From Labia minor (taxonomy: Eukaryota; Arthropoda; Insecta; Dermaptera; Spongiphoridae): a stretch of 64,000 nucleotides of DNA. The position numbers were made by a program, and so were the translations under genes. Location of the stretch: the NCBI GenBank assembly GCA_963082975.1, contig OY720344.1, positions 30,849,172-30,913,171 on the forward strand, read 5' to 3'. Below are positions 10,756 to 22,445 of the stretch, in pieces. The first letter of the stretch is position 1. Every line of letters starts with the position of its first letter. The notes under the pieces were generated by a model. That model had not been told where the DNA came from. It did not search any database and saw nothing but the letters and a program-made list of their open reading frames with translations.

Positions 10756-13700
10756 TTAGGGCAGGGTGCGTTTAACTCCAACGGATGCAGCCTGTTGCGC
10801 TCTGGCCTCCCATTGCTCTTTCATTGCTTGAATTCGTTTCACCCTTGAGGCAACCGATACTGGGGAAGAAGATGATTCACCAATTTCGTTTCCAGAAGTT
10901 GAAGAAGCTATCGGCGTCGAGGGTCTCTCAGCATAATTACTTGAAGTTTCCACAGGTTCTAACGGTGTCCCGTTGCTTAATTTTTTTTCTCTTGGCAATA
11001 TCTCAGCTTCCTCTTCATTCTCTTTATCACTATCTCGAGACTTGCTTCCAGTATTAGATGAAGCAGCAATGGCGGCAGCAGTCGCAGCTGCTACAGCTTC
11101 ACATTCTGAATCTTTTAATTTAAGAGATCGTCTAGCAAATACTTTCATAAGTTCTGGTTCCTCATCTGGTCCAATACTTCCGCCTCTTGGCAAAGATCTT
11201 TTTCGAGATATCGAAGAACTATCATCAACATCATTCTCACTTTCATTATTTGTGCGACTAGGTTTTCTTCTTAAAACAACTATATTAGTATCTTCCTGCT
11301 CTTTTTTCGGAGTTAGAGTTTGTTGTTGCAGTTGTTGTTGTTGTGTTTGTTGTTGTTCATCCCGAGCAAGCAACGATCTTCTTCGTAAAAACAAATTTTC
11401 TTCAGAATTACGATCTGGTATTTCTTTAAATGAAAATTTACGAGCTGTTTGTGTTACTTTACTAGATTCTTTCTTTGTCTCTTTATCGTCTTTAATTTCA
11501 TCTTTCCTAATGATTGTTATCATTTTTTCTTTTGTTTTTTCTTCATCTTTAAATAGAGAATTTGTTACAATTTTATTTACTTTTAAAGATTTCTCCAATT
11601 CTTTTTCTTCTGCTTCTTTTTCAAGCATTCTTCTCTCTTTAAATTTTTCAGCAAGAGTTAAACCTCCAGCTCGTTTTATTGATTCATCTTTATTTATGAA
11701 CATTTTTTCTTCAATTTCACTTTCTTTTTCAGAAATTTTCCTTTCTCGTTTTTTCTCAGAAAGAGATAAATTTTCATATCGTTTAGTTAAAACTTCCAGA
11801 GGTTTCTTATCTTCTTTTTGATGAGATATGACTTCAATAGATTTATCTTCAGATTCTGTTTCTTTTTCTGACATTCTACGTTCTTTAAATTTTTCTGCTA
11901 ATGTTATACCCTCATATCGTTTATTAATTGATTCAATCTTTTTCTCTTCTTTAATTTGAGTGGGTTTTTCCTTCAACTTTTCTTCATTTTCTGTTTCTTT
12001 TTCGATTACACGCCTTTCTTTCAATTTCTCAAAAATATGATTTTCATTAAGTTTATTTAAAGGCTCGACAGATTTTTTATCTTTTTCTTCAATTTCTATT
12101 TCTTTTTCTGTGTTTCTAGGATCTTTGAATTTTTCTGCATTATTATAATTTTCGAAAACGCCTGTCTTTTTGATTAAAGAATCAGTAAGCGCTCTTTTCA
12201 TTGGGATTTTTTCATTTTTATTAACTTGCTTATTACTCTCATTATTTATTTCTTCTGAAATATTTTCTGATAATTTGCGATCTTTTAAAATTATATTTTC
12301 ATAAGAATGAGGTCTTTTGGTTTGGAGAGGTTCAATGTTTGGTTTTTTAAGTGGTTTTGAAGGAGTTGATCCAATTGGAACAATCGTGAAATTTCGTTGA
12401 TTCATTTTAACTTTATTTTCTTCATTTCCGGGTGTAACAGGCGATGATGTCCCATTAGAAGTTATAGTAGAAAGAACAACATTCACTAATGGCTTTGAAT
12501 CAACAGGATTCAGTTGCACTCGAAGAAATTCAGGAATATTTGCATTAGATTCAGGTACAGATCGACGGTGACTTGCTCGTGGAGTAACCTGTTCTAATGA
12601 ATCTTCTTGGCTATCCATAATAATTTCTTCATTAGCTTGCTCAGTCTCGCTTGTAATTTGAGTGACACTTATATGTTGACCAACACTTTCTGAAGAAATT
12701 GCTTTTGATGGGGAAGAGTTAAGATCTGGAGATCCCCTTAAACTATTGATACTATCCAAGCTTGCTGATTTTTTAACAGGGGAAACAGCTTCATTTCGAG
12801 CTTGAACTTTACTGCAGGGACTTGAATGATTTGACGCTGTGGAATTTTTGGTGAAAAAACGAGTGATTTCTGAATTATTAGTTGGAGAAGAGGGAGCTTG
12901 TTGATCATGTTGCACAAGCTGAGACTTCTGATGGGAAACTGACATTTCTTCGCCACGAAAACTTCGTGATTTGTTTAAATGTCGACGAACTTCGTTTATT
13001 TCAACATCATCCATCGGGGTATGAACAAGTGAGGTAAATTCGCGATCTCTATTTTCCAAGTTCATTAATGATGCAGGCCAAGTAGGTTTTGGAGGTGAAG
13101 GAGGAAGCGGAGGAGAAGAAGAAATTTGATGTCTTTTTGCTGTTAATTCTGGACTTGGGGGTAGTTGAATGGGTTCAATACGTTGTCTTAGACTAGCGGA
13201 GTTTCGAGTTTGAATTGACTTTCCTTTTTCTAATCGTTGAAATTTTTCAAGAAAGTCACTTTCATTTTTTTCTTGGTCCATAATTATATTTTCTTTGGAG
13301 ATTCTTGACTTTTTGCCGCTATGACGAGAAAGAAAACGGCCAAAGAAATTGGTAGAAGAACTGTTCCCATTTTCTGTAGTTTGTGATTGAGCTACATTGC
13401 TATGTGAACGTGGAAGAGATGTGCTTGCAGCCATTGCAGTACTTAGTGCGAGTCCAGGAGGTAAAGATGCTGATCGAAGTTGAACATCCGCCGGTACGAC
13501 AAGTGAAGCAGATTTAATACCGCTTACAGTTTCTGTAAAAAAAAGGAAGCCATGCAAGGCGTTAGGACAAGCAACAAGCCACATTAAGACAGGACAAGTA
13601 ACGTTAAATTGTTTGTTAGTAAGCAAAATCAAATATTATAAACAGGCATTATGAAAAGTAAATTCAATTTTTTCCAATTTTTTTTCTTTTTTTTTGAAAA

Positions 13701-13863
13701 TTTTATTAAGAGAGTAATAGTACAATTTAGTAAATTTGAAATTTGAAAAATCACCTGAACTAATTGTTGTTCCCTCTGGACTCAAGCTTCGAGCACTTAT
13801 TTCTTCATTTACTTCAGGTGTAGTAGGGAGCTAAAAAATGAATTAAGGCTATTTAGTATTTGA

Positions 13864-13904
<41 letters not shown>

Positions 13905-16218
13905 ATGTACCAAAAATTATTTGGTAAAATAATACTATAAATAAAATATATAGTATAAAAATATGTGAAGAAAAAAAATTACTTGTTGGACTCGATGTCG
14001 TTGTGGTTTTCCGTGGGTACGTTTTGGCCGAACTGCCATTTTATGCCGAGCTGCAGAATGACTGAGAGGTGTTCCCGATACGCCAATGGCTGCAAGATCA
14101 GCATTACTGATGGTGCTGTTGGCGTTGCCATCAAGAAGAGAGTTTAAAGTAGAGGAAATATTCCCATCAACAGTCATTGATGGAGAAGAAACCTGAGGTA
14201 GCGCTGATAAAGAGGCTTTAGATGATCCAAAGGAATCCTTCAAACAAAAGAAATTATAATAATTAAGAATTGTTTAACATTTTTCTTATATACGACATAT
14301 TTATGATTATGATATTTATTTTATGATGATATTAAATATTTAAATTAAAAAAATAATATTAATTAAATAAATATTTAGGTATATTTTTAATGGAAAATTT
14401 TTAAAATTCTCATTAAAATTTCGTTAAAGAAATTTTGAGTATTTTCTCTTTCTCTCTCTATATATATATATAATATATAGTTAAAAGAGCAGTCGGTCGT
14501 AAGTTTAAAACAAGTATACTTTAAGAATTGGGATATTGTTTTAAGAATTTGTGTCTGTGTCAGGGTATTTTAATAAATTTACTTGACCTAATATATTATG
14601 AATATCATTCATACCACTATTCTTTTCTTATAATTATTATATATTTGTATTGTAGTATTAAATCATTTATCGAAATATGTTAATGTATAAAGAAATTATT
14701 TATAAACCATAATAGGAAATAATTTTTGTTATGAAAGTTTTAATAAAAATGTATACACAAAACTCCGATGCCAACCTCAGTTCAGAGAACCTGTCCATAT
14801 ATGTTCAATAATAAAGCTAAAACTAATATTAATTCAAGCAATTCATAGAATTATTAAAATATTTAAATATAATTTATTTTAAAATTTAACATTTTAAATA
14901 ATTAAATCATGTTTATTCAATGTTTTATATGAGAGATTATTCTCTAAAGTATGGTAAATGAGAATTAAAATTAAAAAAAATGATTGTACAATATATATAC
15001 TAATAATAATAATATTGATATTAATAATAATACAATAATGATATTCATATAAATATAATGTTTCCTCAAGCTCCCTTGAATCATCGTAATGTTTTGATGA
15101 AGAAATTTATCGATAAATGTAATAAATCACTTTAATTATGAAAAAACTAATTAAAATAAAGGAGGTTTATACGAGATGTGTTCGAAAAGGTAACTTTTCA
15201 AATTTCGTGGGCAAAGTACTTTCGATTATCGATTTTTAACATAACGCGCCGTTTGCGAGAAGCAATACGAAGAAAACGTCCAGAATTGTGGAAAAACAAT
15301 TCATGGCTTTTGCATCACGATAATGCCCCTGCTCACTCATCTTTGCTTGTAAGAGATTTTTTGGCCAAAAACAACACCACAATCATGTCTCAGCCACCAT
15401 ATTCACCGCATTTGGCCTCATGTGCATTTTTCTTGTTCCCAAAACTAAAGAGATCTTTGAAAGGACGGAGATTTGCAACGATTGAGGAGATAAAGACACA
15501 TCGCTGGAAGAGCTCAAGGCTATACCGAAAAATGCTTATGAGAAGTGCTTTGAGGATTGGAAAAAACATAAATATTGATAAATAAATAAATATTTTTTCT
15601 TAAAAATACAAAGTCACCTTACTTTTCAAACACACCTCGTATATTAGATTAGATCGATTCTTTCCCTCAAAAACTTCGAATATTTCATAGAAACATGGAT
15701 AATTTGTGAGTTTAAAAAGACATAATTTTATATACTTATATAATATATTTAGTATTATATATATATATATATATAAGTATTGTTTCAAATATTTATATAA
15801 TTCTCTAACCAGGGCCGGTTCTAGGGTTTTGAGTGCTTCGACCAAAACAAAATTTGGGGCCCCGGGCAGTCCGTCTTGCCCGCCCTTTTATCCGGCGGTG
15901 TCTCTAACAAACATCTTTTTAATGGATTTAATATTTAAATAAAATTAGAATGTTCTTGTGGTCACTCTTCCCTAATTTGAAATCTCTCTCATAGTCACAT
16001 AATAATTAACATTAATAAAATTATTATAAATGCTCTTTATTTTACCATAATGATCACATAAAAAAGACAGTAATTTTTTTTACTAAAATAGTGTAAAATA
16101 TAAATTTATATTTATATGACTACTAGTATATAAGTAATCTTACTTCATCCATTTCCGAGCTGCCCATACTAAGAAGAGAACCATCGCTGCAAGTGCTGTG
16201 TGATTTGGCAACACCATC
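10756..16218 (-). CDS. CRACD/KIAA1211-like actin capping regulator (DUF4592-type)
   Basis: Exons on the minus strand: 16218-16144, 14237-13983, 13830-13755, 13532-10756 (stop TAA 10758-10756). Phases agree (0, 0, 1), giving 1060 residues before any 5' exon. The identifying segment, residues ~83-107 in the second exon, reads LSHSAARHKMAVRPK... and matches the conserved SAAKHKLAVKPKK block near the N-terminus of vertebrate CRACD, a cytosolic protein that binds and inhibits capping protein and so promotes actin polymerisation. The first exon is Ser-rich (STCSDGSLLSMGSSEMDE). The last exon is mostly disordered: Pro-rich PPLPPSPPKP, five charged repeats (see 11600-12170), a glutamine tract, and near the C-terminus ELMKVFARRSLKLKD and KRIQAMKEQWEARAQQ. 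The reading upstream of 13532 (MILLTNKQ...) is intronic. Function is inferred from homology, and the start lies upstream. Introns hold a mariner, an hAT-type element and a LINE scrap. Confidence 0.8.
11600..12170 (-). repeat. Five degenerate coding repeats in the CRACD-like exon
   Basis: Within the last exon the protein repeats a charged module with core LAEKFKERRMSEKE about every 36-50 residues. The cores read, in order: NAEKFKDPRNTEKE, FEKLKERRVIEKE, LAEKFKERRMSEKE, LSEKKRERKISEKE and LAEKFKERRMLEKE. Each is followed by an acidic/lysine spacer, and repeats 2 to 4 by an INKRYEG/LTKRYEN/IKRAGG-like linker. Repeats 3 and 5 are the most alike. They are expected to be helical. This looks like local tandem expansion. 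Confidence 0.8.
15170..15641 (+). mobile_element. Internally deleted mariner with TIRs
   Basis: About 470 bp in an intron of the CRACD-like gene. Inverted ends are CGAGATGTGTTCGAAAAGG on the left and the complement of CGAGGTGTGTTTGAAAAG on the right, each flanked by TATA, consistent with TA duplication. A plus-strand frame (15178-15585) preserves the transposase C-terminal part: HHDNAPAHSS (second catalytic Asp) and PPYSPHLASCAFFLFPKLK. In the latter the expected third Asp (CDFFLF) is Ala. The N-terminal DNA-binding and first catalytic Asp regions are deleted, so it is inactive but could be mobilised in trans. Confidence 0.9.
15810..15900. mobile_element. Very short hAT-type element (91 bp) with perfect TSD
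   Basis: Begins CAGGGCCGGTTCTAGGG and ends TATCCGGCGGTG, flanked on both sides by the identical octamer tctctaac (15802-15809 and 15901-15908). GC-rich interior (GGGGCCCCGGGC). The short ends (CAGGGCCGG / CCGGCGGTG) are imperfect inverted repeats. An exact 8-bp duplication is diagnostic of hAT-class insertion. Confidence 0.8.
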
Positions 16219-16276
16219 CTAAACAAAAAAAAGATAAAGATCTTTAGTGCACAATTTAATATAGTATTTATTATAT

Positions 16277-16311
<35 letters not shown>

Positions 16312-17049
16312 TAATAATAATTTTATATTATATTATATATCTATCTTATCTTATATATTATAATATTTTTGGAATAAAATAAAAGTTCAATATTAAATGA
16401 GGAATATCTTCATTCAGGCATAATAGATAACATATTACAATATATAAAATAAAAATAAATAATAATAAGGATTGAGAAATTCATTCTTCTCTTTTAAGAG
16501 ACAGGATAGATGAGATTTCAAAAAAATTATAATTTATAAATGATTGGCCAATGATAATAATATAATATACGAAAGTAACTGTAAATTTAACCCCCTTAAT
16601 AAAATTTATATAATTAATGTATACTTTCTAAGCTCAAGATGAATAACTAAAAATAAAACCAAAATAAAAAATATAAATAAATCCAATTTAATAATATAAT
16701 ATAACAATAATAATAATATAACCTCATTTGGTAATTATATTATTTTGGACTACACTACTATTTGTAACAATTTATAATAATATTCTCACTAATATTTAAG
16801 TAGGTTCTGTCTCGTTGTTGATTTTAGTTAAATTAATAATCTTTTATATTGACCTTCATCTTAAGTGTTGTCTAAACTTTTGATTATAAATAATGATTAT
16901 GTCATTATTATGTAAAATTTTAAAACATTTTTCTATTGAATAATGTAATATTTACAAATGTGAATATTTAAATTTGATAAGAAAGTGTTAATTAATAATA
17001 CAGATTATTTATCGTTTTAAACCATAAAAACAAATCTTATCTTAATTCA

Positions 17050-17600
17050 ATTATTTTAGAAGATTTTATTATTATAAATATATCTATCTCTGTGGCTATA
17101 CGGAACTCGAAAGTTCTTGGCCGCAGCAACCACACCCCTCCAAGTATTCCTATTCTGAGCCACAACCCTCCAGTCCCTATCTTCTTCCATCTCTCTTCTC
17201 CCATTCTAGCCACTTGTCTTGCCCACCGCAGCCTTCTTGATTTTATAATTCTAACTATATCTGGAGATTCATAGAGGTTATGCAATTCCTCGTTCCTGGT
17301 GACCTCATCTTTCTTTGGCCCATAAATGCTTCGCAGAATTCTATTCTCAAATACTCTAAATTAACTCTCGTCACCTAAAGTCATAGACCATGCCTCACAC
17401 CCATATAATACAACCGGTAAAATAATTGTTTGATATAATTTAATTTTTATCCTCTTTGATAATAATTTTGACGCCATAAGCCCCTTTATTGCATGATTAC
17501 AGGCGTTTCCCGATTGAAACCTCTCTTTAAACTCATCTCGAATATTATTATCTTTCGTTATCACAGAACCTAAATATTTAAATTTTTCTAAATTTTCAAA
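17050..17600 (-). pseudogene. Non-LTR retrotransposon RT C-terminus, copy 1
   Basis: The minus strand reads VITKDNNIRDEFKERFQSG..., KLYQTIILPVVLYGCEAW, a stop, then RILRSIYGPKKDEVTRNEE and LYESPDIVRIIKSRRLRW. This is the familiar end of arthropod non-LTR reverse transcriptases (thumb region VVLYGCEAW, then RRLRW...RMGE). Frames are broken by a stop and a truncated GRP-rich part. Same strand as the CRACD-like gene and inside its putative first intron. Related copies at 20920-21215 and 46550-46890. Confidence 0.85.
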
Positions 17601-17690
17601 TTCTATTTATTATTATGAATAGGAGTAAAATATTATATTTTGATAAATATAATGTCAAGGAAAAATTAATTGAGAATGGTAACAATTTAC

Positions 17691-17822
17691 TTTTAAAGCC
17701 TCACAAACATCCCAATGTAGACTGAAGACTGTCTCTAAACTTTCTCCTAAATCAGTAAAATTATAATATCGAAAAATCTTCTTAAACAAAATTAACACAT
17801 GAATGCAACCCACAGAACTCAT
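17691..17822 (-). CDS. Candidate first coding exon of the CRACD-like gene
   Basis: TTCAAAATGAGT is a good insect start context at 17822-17820. The frame stays open for exactly 44 codons (MSSVGCIHVLILFKK..., then NFTDLGESLETVFSLHWDV and CEALK) to a donor AAA|GTAAAT. Phase 0 matches the phase-0 entry of the exon at 16218, which would join CEALK to DGVAKS. That would extend the protein to 1104 residues. Against it: I see no similarity to known CRACD N-termini, and a ~1.5-kb intron with a LINE scrap separates the two. It could be the first exon of another product. Confidence 0.45.
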
Positions 17823-20139
17823 TTTGAAGAATTATTTGTGTACAAGAGAGAGATCAACTATCATGTTTCATTTATCTACGATAGTTGCCCTCCCAGATTC
17901 TCATTTTAAATAATCTTTTAACATCTTAATTTTTATACTATAATATATATGCATATCCTGTAAGTGTATTTTAGCTTAAAATAATCAGCATAACATTTAA
18001 TTATATTTTTCTAATTCTATATTGGTGAGGATGTTTGAGTTCAACTCTTACACACATTAGGAATAGTAATACAACAAACAACATTCAACATATCATATTT
18101 TAAGTTTTGTTTTGTTTTAAATAATAAATTAATAAAAAAAACTTTTTAATAAAAAATGCTCTAAAAAATAGAAAATAAAATATTAATTAAACCTTGAATA
18201 TTATCCTTTGAATATACCAACAAACAATAAAGCGTGGGCGCATATGAACATAAGTAGTAGGTAAAGAATTTAATATTATTATATGTGCACTAAATCCTTA
18301 TTTTTGAAAAATTCAAAATATTTATTTTTGATTATTGCATTGTCATCAACTTTCAATACATAATACATAAATTTGAGCGATATCGCTCGAAGAGGGTTAA
18401 AAATCAATTACAAATTTTGTTCATTACAGACAGACAGAAAAGTGAAGTTAATAAAAACGTATAAAAATAATAACATTTCAGGTGTAATATTTCGAATCTA
18501 TTTTATGAGATTTATTAGTAGGTAAAAGTAAAGGAACATGTGATAAATCGTCAGCCAATTTATATAAAAATAATGAAGAAATTTTAAATCGTTTTCTTGG
18601 TGTTTAATTAGAAAAATTAAGATATTAGATAGATGGCAGAAAATTGATCGTCGTCTGACAGTTGGGAATCTCTCTATTGTTTTCTATAAGAATAAAATTA
18701 AATTAATTAGTTAGGTATAAAGCAACCTAAATAGTTTCAGATTTTTACCAAATCATTAGCGCAAGGTTTCTTTCTTTCCTTTCTCCTTTGTAATGAAGAT
18801 AGCTGTTGGGCTACCTCAATATGGGAGCAGAACTTTTTTTTTATTATCTATTTTAATTCGACCTTAATTTCCTCTCCGGTAGACACAATTGCAAGGTTAC
18901 TTCATCTCAATATATTTGTCCTTAAAAAGAACAATCATATGGTCCTATCTTATATATACATTTGGACTATTTGAATTCTTTTGATTATTAATTATTTTTT
19001 ATATTTAAATTATGTTTTAGGATAAATATTAAGACACAGGATCTTTAATAGTTAAAATGAATTATTCATTTATCAATATTTCAATTAAAAAAAAGAAGAA
19101 AAGAAAATAAATTTTCGAGAGATGTTGATTTATAATTATTATGAAATAGTATATTCTTTTTTAAAAAAAATACTACCAGATTTAAATAATATATTAAATG
19201 ATTTTTTATATAATTAGAAATTAAATTTGTAATATTGTTTTTTCTAATCTTATGTATATGTATAAAAATATTAAATGTCTCTTAGGTTTAAGTTTTTTAT
19301 TAAAATTTTGTTACAAAAATAGAATTATCTCTCTGATTATATTATAATAATATTGTTTATTATATCACCGTTTATTATATTAATTCATTAAGAGAGAAAT
19401 ATGATTTAGAAAGATTTTTCTTTTTAAATTTTTAATTTATAATCTATTATTCTGTTTTAAAAAGATCTACTAAACTCATTTTATATATATTGAAGTTTTG
19501 ATTTTGAAAATTATACCTTCAAAAATTGGAATTTGTATAAATAACTTATATTTGTAAGAATAATATTGGCGACGAATAATAAAATAAAAATAGATGAGGA
19601 TTAAATATAAAATTATATTTAATTATTTACAATATATACAAGTACATAAGTGATAAAGAGACGCATAAACAACATAAAAAATTACATAAGGGTTTATCAT
19701 AAGTTTTATTATCATAAAGAGCGTACGTAATTTTTATCATAACATACCATCTAAAAATATAACGAGACCGCTTCAGCTCGAAAGTTCGAGAATCTATCCC
19801 ATCATTTCTCCCGCAAGAATTCATATAATATATTTCTTTATTTTTTTATATTAACAAAAAAAAGCTTATATATTAAAATTATTGTAGCAAAAGATGAAAA
19901 TTATTATTAATTTAATATATTTAATTTCTAAATCATGGTATAACTTATAATGTACAAGAGAAATATTCTTCTTACCGATTCTCAAAGAAAAGATTATAAA
20001 TAAATTGTCAATTATATCACCGTTTAACCATTAAGTCTCAATATTCTAAAAATAATAATATAAATATATATTTATCTAATTCTCATCAAATAATTCAAAG
20101 GAAATATATAATAGATCATATAAAAAGAATCTTCGGTTT
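17823..20139. other. AT-rich sequence, nothing firm recognised
   Basis: Upstream of the candidate first exon. The ~60 bases above 17822 (CTGGGAGGGCAACTATCG on the minus strand) are GC-richer and could be 5' UTR. A 14-bp perfect palindrome GAGCGATATCGCTC lies near 18377. Otherwise A/T-rich, with short chance frames only (for example 19627-19824). Confidence 0.45.
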
Positions 20140-20400
20140 TTAGCTACTTGTTGGTATTGATGGTTTCGATGTCAAAGATATACCTCGCTTTGATCGACCA
20201 GACACTGAAAAAGTCATTGAAATTTTGTCACTAGTGAAGTGACGGGTACTTAGAGGAGATAGTAAATAAATAATAAATAAAGATCAATCACATGACAGTT
20301 TGAAATTATTTGAAAAAGGCAGACTTCAAAAAGAAGTTTGGGTGCCTAATGGTACAAAAACCTCGGAGACTTTTTATATAACCCATTATATAACATTTGA
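20140..20400 (+). pseudogene. Mariner transposase N-terminal remnant
   Basis: Plus-strand pieces read GFDVKDIPRFDRPDTEKVIE and, after a break, HDSLKLFEKGRLQKEVWVPN. These correspond to the end of the first helix-turn-helix (FDVKDxPRSGRP...) and to the VLNHLxKAGxxKKLDVWVPH segment of SETMAR-type mariner transposases. Stops and a deletion separate them. No catalytic part is clearly readable, though weak similarity may continue to about 20600. Confidence 0.75.
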
Positions 20401-20919
20401 TGAAGAAAAGAGTAATAGAGTAGTTTTTTCTTATTAATAACTAGAGAAATCTAAACTCGTTTTAGTCATTGCATTTATTTTGAAATTATATTAATTAGTA
20501 TTATTAAATTGTTGAACTCGTCCTCAAGTTCGACGAACCATGACTATAGCCAATGTCTCGATCAATAAAAAAACTTCTATATTGCTACAAAAACTTTAAT
20601 TCAACTCTTACTGAATAATTTATTAAAGAAAAGAGAATTAGTTTTTTATTTTTTGTAAATAAAAAAAAAAAAAATAAAAGAATTTCTTTTAATTTCATTA
20701 AATTTTGTATTTTAAATTAAAATTGTAACTTTAATAATTTTTTGAATAGGAAATAATGTATATATATAAATTTTTACTTTATTATTCATTTTATATGTAG
20801 CCAAATTGTATAATTTTTTAACTAGCAATATAAAAAAATAATTTTTTAAGAGAGATGAGATAAATTTCAACAGGTAAATATCTACATCGAATTTCTTAGT
20901 TTTTAAATTAAATAAAGTA

Positions 20920-21215
20920 TAGCAACCACACCCCTCCAAGTATTCCTATTCTGAGCCACAACCTTCCAGTCCCTCTCCTCACCCATCTCTTTCACGTTCC
21001 TTCCCACATTATCAACCCACATTATCCAAGGACACCTTGGACTTCCAAGTAGACGTTTCCCACTCGGTCTCCCTGCCAATATATTTTTCGCCATTCTATC
21101 TTCTCCCATTCTAACCACGTGCCTCTTCTTGATTTTATATCTAACTATATCTGGAGATGCATAGAGGTCATGCAATTCCTCGTTATGCAGCCTCCGCCAA
21201 GAATAAATATATAGG
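20920..21215 (-). pseudogene. Non-LTR retrotransposon RT C-terminus, copy 2
   Basis: The minus strand reads NEELHDLYASPDIV, then RHVVRMGEDRMAKNILAG, RPSGKRLLGSPRCPW and DWKVVAQNRNTWRGVVA. It is the same end region as 17050-17600 and supplies the GRP...GRPR part missing there. The shared 3' string CTTGGAGGGGTGTGGTTGCT shows they belong to one family. Truncated, with a small deletion after YASPDIV. Confidence 0.85.
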
Positions 21216-22123
21216 TACTAATTAAATGGATTTAGTTATAATATATTCCAGTAATTGGATTTTAATAAAATTCATTTAATTGTAATTAATATCAAGTAAA
21301 ACTTAAATAAATATGAAATAATATTCTGGGATATATGAGAAAAGAGAAAAGCTTATTAAATTATATATAATAAACTTGAAATGTGGATATTTTTTCATTT
21401 GTATAATATATCTCAACTCCTTTTGATAAATTTTAAAATACTTCAAATGTTAATAAATCAGAGATTGAAACATAATAAATAATTAATACTATCTTATCAG
21501 AATTTTTTATTTATTTATTATTCTAATACACATTTATATAAATTTATATGTATTAATATATAATTAATTATGCTTTTTAAAAAATGTATATAAATCGAGT
21601 TTCAATCAAGGTTGTTTTTCATCTTTGTTAGAATCAAATATTTAAAATTCTAACTGTAATTAAAAATAAAGGAAATCTTTATTTGAATATCACCGACTCT
21701 TTCAACTGGAATCCCATCTCAAAATCGCTACAGGCAGTTGATCTACACATCTATCTATCTATCTATATATATATATATATTTATTTATTTATACGAATAA
21801 CTGTCCAGGCAGACCGAGAACACGGCCACCATTGTCCTATTCTTCATTCAAGAATATATTCTCATCGCATCTTAACATCTTAATCAGGTATTATATTATT
21901 AGCAGAAGCTTTATTCCATAAAGAATAAAGTTAAATAAATTTTTTCAAATAGGCTCAAATCTCATTAGCATTTATAAATTCTGTTTTTTTTAATAGTCCG
22001 GATGATATACAAAACCAACAAAATATGTAATTAAGGGAATGAAATGAATCATAAATCAAATACTATTCTATTCTAAAAGATATATATATATATATATATA
22101 TTTAATTGCAATAGTTAGGATAA
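21216..22123. other. AT-rich sequence with microsatellites
   Basis: Contains a (CTAT)n/(TA)n tract at about 21750-21790 and a (TA)n run at 22080-22101 just before the hAT-type element. A GC-richer patch at 21800-21840 (CAGGCAGACCGAGAACACGG) has no assignable identity. Confidence 0.5.
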
Positions 22124-22131
22124 CTCTTGTG

Positions 22132-22437
22132 CAGTGGCGTAACTAAGGGGGGGCAGGGGGGACATATGTCCTCGGGCGCCAAATTTAGGGGGCGCAAAAT
22201 TAGGGAAGCCAATTTGGAACAAAACAAGAATTAATATTTAAAGTTAAACTGTATTTTGTGTAAGTCAATAAATATTATATATACGCTTATTAAAATCTGT
22301 TAAACCTGTTTCGTTATTCGTCATTAATATTCTTTAAAAAAAAATTAAATTATATATATTTATATATATATATATAAGAAAGGGGGCGCTAATTTCTCAG
22401 TTTCCCCCAGGCGCAAGAACCTCACGGTACGCCACTG
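22132..22437 (-). mobile_element. hAT-type MITE, copy 2 (306 bp) with perfect TSD
   Basis: Begins CAGTGGCGTAACTAAGGGG and ends CACGGTACGCCACTG. The octamer ctcttgtg flanks it exactly on both sides (22124-22131, 22438-22445). The interior is the reverse complement of 7008-7260 with insertions. The exact duplication assigns the family to the hAT superfamily and indicates a fairly recent insertion. Confidence 0.9.
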
Positions 22438-22445
22438 CTCTTGTG

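Noticed and set aside
10973-11821. 282-codon plus-strand frame rich in Ser/Phe/Cys
   Set aside because: Antisense shadow of the large CRACD-like exon; low-complexity Ser/Phe/Cys is what the reverse of a Glu/Lys/Gln-rich gene gives.
12738-12956. 72-codon minus-strand frame
   Set aside because: Out-of-frame shadow inside the same exon.
13533-13632. N-terminal MILLTNKQFNVTCPVLMWL reading joined to the big exon
   Set aside because: It precedes a good acceptor (TTTTTTTTACAG) whose phase fits the exon at 13830-13755; the reading is intron read-through, although its hydrophobic look mimics a signal anchor.
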